A stretch of DNA of 64,000 nt from Lineus longissimus (Eukaryota > Nemertea > Pilidiophora > Heteronemertea > Lineidae): the NCBI RefSeq assembly GCF_910592395.1, contig NC_088312.1, positions 18,607,292 through 18,671,291 on the forward strand, in the 5' to 3' direction. The position numbers and the translations under genes were made by a program. Below the pieces are notes generated by a model. That model saw only the letters and a list, made by a program, of their open reading frames with translations. It made no database searches and was not told where the DNA came from. Position 1 is the first letter of the stretch. Each line of letters starts with the position of its first letter. Positions 45,724 through 57,700 of this stretch are shown here, piece by piece.

Positions 45724-48700
45724 ATGTTGGCCAAACTCCGTTTTGCGTGTGCCTACATTCGGGAAAGATGGATATTCTTCTTCGGGATATTGGTGTTACT
45801 GTTGCTGCTACAGATGACCGTCAGCATGGGTTGGATTTCTAAGAACAGTCAGATGTTTAGTTTGTTGAATCGCGGAAGAATCAGAAACTTCTTCACCATT
45901 GACAAGGACGTGTGGACAAGTCAACCTTCGCCATTCTCAATATTAGAGGTGAGTGCACGTCTGATAATGAAAGGATGAGTTTTGAGATAATACAGTATAT
46001 AAATTCCTGTATAAAAAGAAAGTAGGGAATGAAAGGGACAATGGTAGTTCTATTTTCCGTACATCCCATCTTGCTTAATTTTATAAATGTTTAATTGCAA
46101 GGAAGTTATTCAAACGAAGAAAAGCTTGGAAATTGTAACTACTAACAACAACTATAGTACAACCTCCCTTAGCTGACACCACTCTATTAAGGTCAACTTC
46201 TCTATAAGGACACTAGTTTTGGTCCCTTAGTGGTAGTTTCCATTCAATTTGTCCTCTCTATTCAGAACACCTCTCTATTAAGGACAGCACTTATCAGTCC
46301 CAAGGATGTCCTTAATACTGAAGTTCTACTGTGCTTTAGCTTTCGAGAATTTTATCATCATTGTACATGTACATTATATATAGTTACAGCTGTCCTGTTC
46401 AGCTATCTGTAACTAACAAGAGTTTGCAGCAACATACCAGCTGCCACCTGAACAAGCTTTAGTGACAGTCGGGCGTTTTACCTTGGGACATTCCTCCCTT
46501 TTATACAACCCAGTCCAACCTTTAACTTGACATGGAGGCCTATTACTCTGCCCATGGGAAATGAAATTTTCTTTACATGCCCAAATTCTTGGGGGCCGCT
46601 GAAGTTTAATTCTGTGAAAAAAACATTATATTTTGTCAGTCATGTGCCCGAAAGACGCTGTCACAGTCTGCTTCTATAAGGTTAATTAGACCATATCCAC
46701 AACTCCGTGGATATGGTCTATTGTTTTTACTGAGCCGATCGCCAGGGTTTACTGTCGTTTCGCTACATTGCCAGTTCGCTACCAGTCGTTTCGCTACATG
46801 TGGCGGTCGTTTCGCTACATGGTAGGTCGTTTCGCTACATGGGTGGAGTCGTTTCGCTACATGATGGGTACGGTCGTTTCGCTACATGGAGGACGTTTCG
46901 CTACATGGATGTAGGTAATTTCGCTACATCGTAGGTCGTTTCGCTACATGGGTGGAGTCATTATTTTTTCAAGTTTGTGCTAAACTCCGGGCTAAATATT
47001 TGTTGTGAATTTAGGGAAAAAATGCTCGAGTATACTACAATCAAGATGTACAGACCGGGGGAGCTGGCGGTACGTACCCATAAGTCTTTGCGGTAGTCTC
47101 GCGCGTACCGGATATAACCCATCAAGCTTTTCTCCTTCAGAGAAATACTGCGTTGCGCTCAAGTGCCTTATAAGGCTGTGAACAAAATTAACGTTCGACC
47201 AATGAGAAAGCCACATTACCCTGCATACGAGGTTGGACGCGTGATCACTAAATGACAAGTAAAAATAGAATCAGACCACATGTTTCTATATGTCAGAATG
47301 CTGCCGTTTGCGCTGTAGTACACGTGTGTTGTCCAAATTTTCGATTTCAAGCAAGTTTAAGGCCAACCTCGTGTCCACCAGACTAATGCATAATTGGCAG
47401 TTGAGCGCAACGCAGTATTTCTCTGAAGGAGAAAAGCTTGATAGGTTATATCTTGATAGGTTATAACCCAAAGGCCTCCAAATCTGCGTTGGAGTGCGTT
47501 TGAATGACCCCTGTCAATCAATAATAAAGTACGAACACGGATACGGACGACGAGCGAGCCAACGCGAAGGCCTTGCAAAGGCCTCCAAATCTGCGTTGGA
47601 GTGCGTTTGAATGACCCCTGTCAATCAATAATAAGTACGTATACACGGATAGACGATTGAGCGAGCCAACGCGAGGGCCTTGCAAAGGCCTCCAAATCTG
47701 CGTTGAATGAAGTGCGGTTGAATGACCCCTGTCAATCAATAATAAGTACGTAATTGAGCGAGCCAACGCGAATGGATGGCTATGAGGTTACTGGTCCATT
47801 CAAGTGCGAACAAACTCTCAACAACTGTTCTGTCGTTATCTCCCCGTCGCTGTAATCGTCCCATGCCTTAAAGATACGTCTTTGAAGCGCAACGTACTTC
47901 TTTCGCTGTATTCTGCGCAACTTGCCCTCAGAAACCAGCCGTACCTGAAGATGCGCAATTTGCGCTTCTGAATTCAAGAGGTTGATCAACTGGTAGAAAG
48001 GGAGTCCGCTGCGTCCTCCGGCCCGTCTGTTTATCGCGTTATGCCACCCCTCGACGTCATTTTTCGTCCGTATGGGTGACATGTACACGCTCCAAGAAGT
48101 TTCATTCCAGTTCGGATTATCGAACCACGTATTCTCGATGTACGTCACCAATTGCGACAGAGGCTGCGAGGTTGCCCTTGTTTTCATTACATCGAAAATC
48201 TCGCGTATCCTGTAGGCGGGAAGGAATGGTAGGGCCATTAACTTCTTTATGTAGTCGTGTGCATTTCTATCGTTCGCGTAGGCCGTTTGCAAGCCGAGTT
48301 CTTGGACTTTCCGCCAAATTGCTTGGGTCCAGTGGAACAGACATCCTGTGATGTTGATGCCTGGAAATACTCGGCGGAAAGCGACCGGCAAAGTTTAAAC
48401 GTGGCATCAGCGTACCAGGTCTTTGCTTTACTCAGGAGGTGGATTTGTTCATCTGTTGCGAAGATAAAATGCCGGCGATCTCGGACATTAATGTCAGCTT
48501 TAAAACAGTTGCCCCTCGCGTTTGCATTGATGTCCGGCCGAAAGAAGCGCGATTATAAAGCAATCTTGCAAAGGTTGAAGGAGATTGTCGGAGAGGTTCG
48601 CGTCGATAACATCGTTATTGACTTTGAAAGTGCCATGTGGGGGGCTTTCCGCCGAGCCTTATAAGGCACTTGAGCGCAACCCAGTATTTCTCTGAAGGAG

Positions 48701-51700
48701 AAAAGCTTGATGGGTTATATCCGGTACGCGCGAGACTACCGCAAAGACTTATGGGTACGTACCGCCAGCTCCCCCGTTCTGTACATCTTGATTGTAGTAT
48801 ACTCGAGCATTTTTTCCCTAAATTCACAACAAATATTTAGCCCGGAGTTTAGCACAAACTTGAAAAAATAATGACTCCACCCATGTAGCGAAACGACCTA
48901 CGATGTAGCGAAATTACCTACATCCATGTAGCGAAACGTCCTCCATGTAGCGAAACGACCGTACCCATCATGTAGCGAAACGACTCCACCCATGTAGCGA
49001 AACGACCTACCATGTAGCGAAACGACCGCCACATGTAGCGAAACGACTGGTAGCGAACTGGCAATGTAGCGAAACAGCCTGATACCATCGCCAGGACCCG
49101 AGGGATGTGGTTTTCGACACGTATCTCCGAAACTGCCGCACGGAACGACCTGAAATTTGGTTAGGTTACGTTTCATAACCTGCTAACGAACAACGTGTAC
49201 TTTATTTTTGCAGCCGTTGCTTGCTTTTTTAGTTTTCGGGTGATTTTTGATGAAAATCGCCGGTTCTGAACCGTTCCGGTAATAGCACTGCCTCCCGCGT
49301 TTTTACCGATTAGGCAAGTTGCTCAACGTTGATCTGTCCCGACCTGAACAGGTGGGAGGATACCCGCTACATGGAAGAGCCAACAGACATTTCATCTACG
49401 CATTCTAGACTGGGTGAGTGTGATTTTTTCGTGATTGTAATCGCCCTCAAATTTGTGTTGAAACACTGCATCAGACAAAATTAACTCATCAGAGGTCAAG
49501 AAAAGGATCTTAAGAATATATATTCGCTGTTAGTTTGGGTGATTATAGGGAGCACGTCCATCTTTTGAGGCAAACTTGTCATCCGAAAGTTTCCAGATCC
49601 CCGCAATGGCGGATATACATTCATCAAAAAAATTACGAATTCGGGCAAGTTTCATCAAACTGTGCGCCTTAAACACCTAAGAATGTCTGAAAATCACCCA
49701 GACTCTACACATGAGATATACCTTCACTGAAAATAATTGCTAAAACCTCGCTTAACGTGTCGCGAGTGCTGAAAGCAACAGTTTTGGAGATCGTTTTTAG
49801 CTCACCTCTTAGCAGAGGTGAGCTTATCCCATACCGTGGCGTCCGTCGTCCGTCGTCGTCGTCGTCGTCGTCGTCCTTCGTCCGTTAGCAGGGCACGTTT
49901 CGTAACTGTTAGAGCTATTGAGTTGAAACTTGGTACACATGTACCCTTATGTAATGACACCTTGGAGACCAAGTTTCGGTCCGATTCGTTTCATGGTTCG
50001 GCCACCAGGGGGCCAAACGTTAAAAGTGAAAATATGCAATATCTCCCTTAATAGTAGTCGGGAAATTTTGAAAAAAATATGGTAGGTACTTCTAGCAAAG
50101 GTGCATCATATATCCTCCGGGTTTTTGATTTGACCTCCTTTTCAAGGTCACAGAGGTCAAATGGTGTAAATTGGCCGTTAGGATGTAACGATGGCACGTT
50201 TCTAAACTGCAATGACTATTGATACCAAATTTGGTACACATTTACCCCTTAGTCAGGTGATCTCAGGGACTGAAGTTTGGTCCAATATGATTCACCACTT
50301 GACCACCAGGGGGCAAAATCCAAAAACCTTAAAAATGTGATTATTCCTTAACTTCTTGCCCGATTGCCACCAATTTGATATCATGGGTACATCTAACCAC
50401 CATACAGTATATGTCACACAGGTTTTTAATTTGATCTTCTTGTCAAGGTCACAGAGGTCAAATGGCGTCAGGCCGTAACTATGGCACGTTTCTTAACTGC
50501 AATGACTATTGATCACAAATTAAGTACACATGTACCCCTTGGTCAGGTGATCTCAGGTACCGAAGTTTGGTGCGATCTGATTTGCCGTTTGGCCTCCAGT
50601 GAGGGGGCCAAATCCTAAATTCTTCAAAATGCCATTATTCCTAGTAATGACTTGCCCGATTGGCACCAATTTTAATATCATAGGTACATCTAATTCTAAC
50701 AACCATTCAATGTGTCACCCGGGTCTTCTTTGATTTGACCTACTTTTCAAGGTCACAGAGGTCGAATGTACTGTAAATTGGCCATTTTGGGGAAATTGTA
50801 ATTGCTTGGACCTAAATCAAACCTAACACTACATGACACAATACAATGCTCTTTATCCATCTTTCCTCCACATGAGGTGAGCACAATGGCCCTGGCCATT
50901 TCATTCTGTAATTCTGCTCACTCCTGTAGAAATGTACAGTAAAGCACGTATACACGTGCAGTGTAAATGGACACACGAATGTACACACCTTCTGAAAATA
51001 TTGTCAGCAAAGGTGATAAGTGTTTGTTCTGAATTATGACAATGAAATTCATAGACTATTAGCAGGTAGTCAGTGTCTGTTGGTCTGAATAATGAATGAT
51101 AAAACTTCTGGTGAAGTTAAAATATTTCCTCGCTCTGTTTTACAGCCTGACGCAGTGACGGGGATGATCAGCATCTGTTCTGTTCTGCGACCGCATCAGT
51201 CACGGATATAGGAGCCTTGACCACGAGGAGCTGATGAGGCAAAGTCGTATAACCGTCTTAACCTTGACATCGGTGCAGTGCTGAATTTGCCGTCCGAAGA
51301 CAAACCAGTATAATATTCCAGCCGTATTTCGTTCTTTTCACTGTAATACTTTTACTTCAAAAAGACTGAATAAATAAACCTACTGTGGCAGTTAGTTTAA
51401 AAAGATATTATTGCATTTTACGTTTTTACTCTTAGTGCTGATCGGTCATACCACTTGGGCCTGGCCGTAACCTTGCATACTGGTTGTCTCGATGCCGTAT
51501 GCTATGACCATGTATATATCTACTGGACTGGTTTGTTGCACCATGTCGAAGGAATTTTATGTAGAGATCAAGACACTTCCCTCACATCACAATCTACACC
51601 TCAAAAGAATGGTTGTAAAAATCCTTGCCATGATTCCCGGTTGCCCCTATGTTGTGACCATGCATGCATCAATGGCCTGGGATGTTGCAACCTACACTTC

Positions 51701-54700
51701 AAAGGAATGCGAAGTCTAAACCGCATTTATTTTTTGTCCCCATGTTGTGACTTTCCTAACAGCAATTGCAGACCATATCCCTGGTGATAGTGTTTTGTCA
51801 TCTTAAAAATGAGCACCAGGACAAAGCACCAAAAACCTGCCACTTAAGATCAGATCAGAAGTTACCTACGTGGTGCCAGTACCCACAAGTGCATGATTGA
51901 CACCTAGATCATTTGAAGAAAAAATTGGCAGCAGAACCATGTGTGCATGGAGGGAGGTATTATAATATAAATACTGTGGAGACGCAATGTATTATTGGTC
52001 GTCCCAACATTGGGAGCTTTCATCCCCACCAGCCATATCAGATGGCCAACTGGTTTCCCTCACTCGACCAGAAAACTCATCAAAAGATACGAAAGATGTT
52101 GAGATTCAGATTACATTTGCTTGTTGTCTGCTGGATTCTGACCATCCATATGCTGAGTTGTTGCAGTCCCAGAACCATCGCTAATTCTAGTATTTATGAT
52201 GCACCTACTGTCACAACCTAATTCAGCTGGTTATTCAGGTTATCTGGTTATATCCTTGTGCAAACCTAATTTCTCAACATGACAAAATACTTTCACCAGG
52301 GATATGGTCTGCAATTTGCTGTCAGGCGAATTGCCCAATACTAGTTATGACATGTGGTCACCCATCATCCATAATAGTGAGGTTTCGCAACCACCCGTTT
52401 AGGCCCTACGACGACGTTTATCTATTGTGTGAGTTTACCTGAACAATAGATAAACGTCGTCGAAGGGCCTAACCGGGCAGTTGCGAAACCTCCCTAATCT
52501 GAGTCCCTTTTTCTCCTTGCAGAATAAGAAGCCCAAGGTACATACTTACCCATTATCATTTTGTAAGGGACACCTCCTATGAAAAATAGTCATAAATTCC
52601 ATAGGCAGGCCATTCTGCTTTGAATTAGGGTCAAATATATGGGCTGCACAATTCACGTTTTTAGGTAATCAAGGTGGCGCTATGGTCAGGCAGAAGCATG
52701 TGCCCATAACTTTTATTGTTGGAAATGGTACACCTTGGCAATGGTAGTGCCCTACAAGTGTCAAAACCATGGGCCAACAGTTCTGCTCAGAAATAAATGC
52801 AATCGAAATGCTTAGATGGTAAATTGACCAGAAAAAATGGGTGTGGCCCACTCAAAAGGTAAGGGGTTAATCAGAACCCTGATCGGAACCAAGATGGGTG
52901 ATTTTTCTATATCAGCCACCGTACTTCAAAACTGTGAAATATAAACAAATTCGGAGATGGAGAGTTTCCACCGCTGTGCTGATCTTTAAAAAATTATGAA
53001 AATAAAGCTGGGCAGTCATTAGCGCATTGAGATATTTCAAGTTCAAAAGCAATTTTTTAAGTAGTCCAATATTGACCCTCAAAACATTGACCGTTTTCAG
53101 AGGCATTAGGAAAAAAACTGTTTGGTTGAGGGACCTGGAATTTCAGGATTTTTCTATCTACCTTCAGGCCAATCTGAGACGGTCATATATCACCCTCTAA
53201 TAGAAAACTGCCTGATTCTTATAAAAACTGGCTCTTAAACCTCTTAACCCTTTAGACGCCGTATCGCCCCAACCCGCCCAAGCATGCATCGAACCATATC
53301 GCCCAAACTCGCCCGGGTACTTAGCGGCCCCTGAGGCACAAATTAATGACGATTACAACTATCCAACCTCGATTCTAGATAGTAGGCATCCTCATCTTCA
53401 AGATCCATGACCGTTGTAAATAGGCGGCACTACACAGTGGGGATGGGGTCCGTTTTGTCCCCCCCCCCAGAAATGTAGTTCTTAAGACGCAGGCCGTTTC
53501 CATGTTCATGAATGGGTCCAACTGTTCGAAATACTATTTACTTTGACACCCTGGTCTCAGTCCATGCCAGGAAACGGACGCGATCACGCCCGCAAACGCC
53601 CGTAAACTACTCCGCACGAGCGCTATCCATAACGCCCGCCGGACACTTGAGGAGCGCGTGCCGTACGTAATAAAAAAACACCGGCGCGATAATGCCCGCC
53701 GATTCCCAGCACGATCGTGATTCATTTCCCGGTATCCAGAGTTCCATTTCGCAGAAATCTAGAGTCTCACTCAACGCGGTAATTATGCCGTTTAGCGCTG
53801 GGTGCACGCCAGGCTGTACACTTCGCTATAGTTGGCGGTTGCTGCAGTGCGCGGTAATGGCATATCGAATCAGGATGGAACTAAGCATTACAAAGTGGAT
53901 TGCGTTTTGAGAATGTTTCTTTGCCGGGAGTTGGCTGCAAAAAGTGCATAGCAGATAAAACTAGTTTTTTGTCTAAATTCCTTGTTCATAATGTAATAAA
54001 TTGCCATGCCCGATGGGCAGTATGACTTAGTCCTGCAACTTGCCCAGAATTTTTTTTACTCTGGAATTGTTTACAGGCGTCTCATGCGGCCGCAGGCATG
54101 ATCGCGCCTGTTTCCTGGCAGTAGTTTGCGGGCGCAGGGGTGATCACGGGCGCGGGCGTGATCGCGTCGGTTTACTGGCATGGCCCGCCAGCTGGACAGC
54201 TGGCGGGAGTGAAAAAAATAGTGCCCGTGGAAAGGGTTGCAGGAGTGACTGATGGTGCCCGTGGATTTTTCTCATGGCAGGCACTGTGGTCTTAGTTTCC
54301 ATGTGCAGAGGGATCTTTGGCGATTTTATAGAGCCTAGAATCTGCACTGTGTAGTACCACAATAGGTTGCTGTGGAACGATTATGTGTATTTTCAAGTTT
54401 AAGTTATTGATTTTTTGGTGACAAGTTGGCCTGGGTGGCATTCTATTGTGGGTGTATATGGATTGAATAGCGGCCAGTGTGCTATGGCAAGACGTCTTTT
54501 GTCTGTCGCGGACATGTTGGCGGGACTTGAGGCTGCCGATTCGTGCTCTGATGATGACCTTGAAGGGGATAATGATTTTTGGGTGTGGTCTGGTAGGGAG
54601 GGGTTAATTTTCGTACTTTTGGCCATTTTGGCCATTTTGCTGCATGGAATCTGTAGAGAAAGGTCTAAGGAATAAATTAAGCATGAGTTGTAGTACATCA

Positions 54701-57700
54701 TCTTCAACTTTTTCTATCTCATTTGAGCAAAAACTAAAGAGTGTGAAAAGAGTTGAAACTGGCAAAAACCAGTGGCGAAAAAAGCTGAATTTATTGGTAA
54801 TGGCTGTTGTCTAAAGGGTTAAAGGGACAGTGTAGGCAGTAGCTAGGCAGGCAAGATAAAGTTTCACGAAGTTGCCAATAGGGGTCTCTCACATCTCACA
54901 GTACGTCGAAATGATTCACGCTTGTACCAGGAATATATTAGTGCTGAATCTGACATGACCTAGGGCTATTACTGTGTATATTAGTTACCTGAAGATGGCC
55001 AAATTAGGCCCTCTGCTCCTGCCTATAGTACCCCTTTAAGTGGCTTGCAATGGAAGTGTTGTAAAAAACCTTCTTTTTTTCGAACTTTTTTTGAAGTCTC
55101 TTTATTTTGAATTATAAAACACAAAGTTCTTAGAATCTTGGTCTTTAGTTCATTAAAATCGACCAATCAGAACTCTAGATATGGCAATTTTAATAGAGCG
55201 CACTTAGATCAAAACAGTAAGCGTGAATAGGGGTTCGAGGAAAACTTATCCCCGGAAAACTCGTCCCCGGAAAATTCTACTCCTTGGAAAATTCGTCCCC
55301 GGATTATTCGTCCCCAGAAAATTCGTTCCCTAGGAAAATTCGTCCCCTGGAAAATTTGTCCCTGGAAAATTCGTCCCTGGAAAATTCGTCCCCGAGGATA
55401 ATTTGTCCCTGGAAAATTTAACAAAAGTTGAAAATTTCTGACATTACTTTGGCAATTACTGTAAAATTGTGGAAAGAAGGTCCAATTCGCAGAAGAGTAG
55501 GTTTTCCTAGATAGTTTTCAAAAATCAAAAAATTTCCCAAAATCACTGTTCAGTGTGTTAATATTAAAGATGGCAAAAGAAAAACAAACGCAGTAGCATT
55601 TTCAACATTCCGAGTGCTGCCCGTCATATTGTGCTGTAGTCTTTGCTAAATAAGAATGACTTTTGCGTGGCAATTCATGGGAAATGGCAAAATCAATTCA
55701 CTGGAAAGGCCAGCACAAACAACCCAATTTACAAGTCTTTCATTGAGGACAAAATTACTGGGGACCAATTTTCCTTGGGGACCAATTTTCCTTAGGGACA
55801 AATTTTTTGGGGAAAAATTTTCCTGTAACAGTGAATAGGTGTGTTCTATTGTTGGAATGGCAAACCATTATGTTGTCTATACCGTGCGTCCCATAAAACT
55901 GCATACATTTTGTTGTATCTCCACCATTGCTTGTTTGATTTTGATGAAATAAAAAATAAATATCTTGGAATTGTGTGCTCTGTCATTTTAGGGGGGGGGG
56001 GGGGTTCCAAAAAAGTTAGAAATAAAAGAAGTTTTTTGTAAAAGTTTTTTGAATGACCGATTACATAATGAAAAACCGGTGTCATTACATTTCTGTCATA
56101 ATGAATTTTTAGAAAACAAAATTTCTAACAATATGCTAAAAGCCGCATTGCATTTCGACCATTAGTGAGGGAGATATCGTTTGAATTAGGTGTTGATATT
56201 AATATGAGCTAGACTGTACATCGTTAGATATCATGGACTGAGTCAAATGCTTCCAATGACCAGGGTACAACTACGATCTTGAACTTGAAGATAAATAGAG
56301 AGTACTGTCTCCTTCGAGGTGCGTACTGTCAGCTTGATTCTGAGATTTCTGAGTGCGGTTACCATTCATACAAATCATTTGAAGTACGGTACTGGAACCG
56401 AGGTTGATAGTTTAATCTCGACACTGGCCTAAAGGTGATGTACATCTGTACTTCACCAATTGTGGGTGAATGTCTCAGGGGTTTGTGTGCAGGGCCTGAG
56501 AAGCGAAAGCTAACTGGGTCAAATCGGAGTCAACTTTGAGAAAGCGTGATAATTCAGTCAGATTTTGAATTTTTTTCCCTTTTTTTGTGCCGTTTGTTGA
56601 TCGAAACTACTTATGTAGAATGGGAGGTGACTGGGCAGCCAACAGCTGGGTAATATTGCGCTTTAAATAATGCCAATGGTCCTTTAACCCCTGATTTCCT
56701 CAGGATGCACCCAAATAGACGGTTTACGAAAATGAATAATATATCTCAAAATTTACTCATAATATGATGTTATATTGTCCAGGTTATTGTACACATGATG
56801 GATGAATGCAATTGAATGGTAAATCCAAAACTATCAATTCAGATTTAACAGGCTGTCAGAAGTAATTGGTGATGATTGTCCCAATTGATCGTATTGTTGT
56901 TGCACATTTTAATCACAACAAATGACTTGTTGGCCAATTTTGATTTTTTTCTTAATTACATTGCGTCCATGTTCTAGCAAACTACACCATTTGTCGTCCT
57001 CGAACCAAAACAAAACACAATGCATGTGACGGTTGTCCTGACAGCAATGGTAAGCCCCAGTTCTACGAGACGAGTTCGTCGACCGACCTTTATAAGGCAT
57101 GTTAACCTCACTGCAAAGACGAGTCGCCCTTCACTGGGAGCAATCTCAGTAACAACACCTTTGGCGACTACATTTAGGGAGAAACGACAACAGGTTAGCT
57201 TATCACTGCTGCTACAGCTTTTAGTTGTCTGTTCCCGTTTCTTATCTTTCTTATCCTTCCACTGTACGCCCTTCACTCATGGTAAAGCGATTGGAACTCT
57301 TTCAAAATGAAGTGAATGCCTATGAATGCCAGTGAATTTTGAATCTTGAATCTTTGTGGAGATTAGAGTCACACATTTAAAAACAAACCTCGCTATCTAA
57401 AAGTTTTACAAAACACTTTGATTATAACTTGTCAGCATAGATGACTTTTCATAAGACAAACCACGCGTCACTTTTTCATCATTTTCGATTTGCTATCGCC
57501 ATCCTATCGCTGATGCTTATTATAGCGCCATGACAAGCTTACCCTGGGAACGAGAAAGTATGGTGTGGACGAAAAAGGTATTTGATCCGGATCAAATCTT
57601 GAACCGGGTTAAATAAGCCGGGTCAAATTTGTATGGTGTAAACGGCGCTACTATCTTGTATTTTCAGGGCTCAGATAACAAACCAAATCAATCATCATCT

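Larger units (their letters stand above)
46747..49086. mobile_element. Mutator-like (MULE) transposon with long inverted ends and 9-bp target duplication
   Basis: Direct repeats ATCGCCAGG at 46738-46746 and 49087-49095 flank the element, fitting the 8-11-bp duplications of Mutator elements. The inverted ends are about 420 bp. Each has nine subterminal repeats of TCGTTTCGCTACAT, followed by a segment (GAATTTAGGGAAAAAATGCTC...) and the arms also seen at 182-845. The centre holds a broken MULE transposase (47780-48664) and a three-copy tandem repeat (47464-47775). Located in intron 1 of the galactosyltransferase gene. Confidence 0.88.

Noticed and set aside
51455-51787. Cys/His-rich protein, possible zinc finger
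   Set aside because: Spacing fits no known zinc-finger pattern and there is no exon support.
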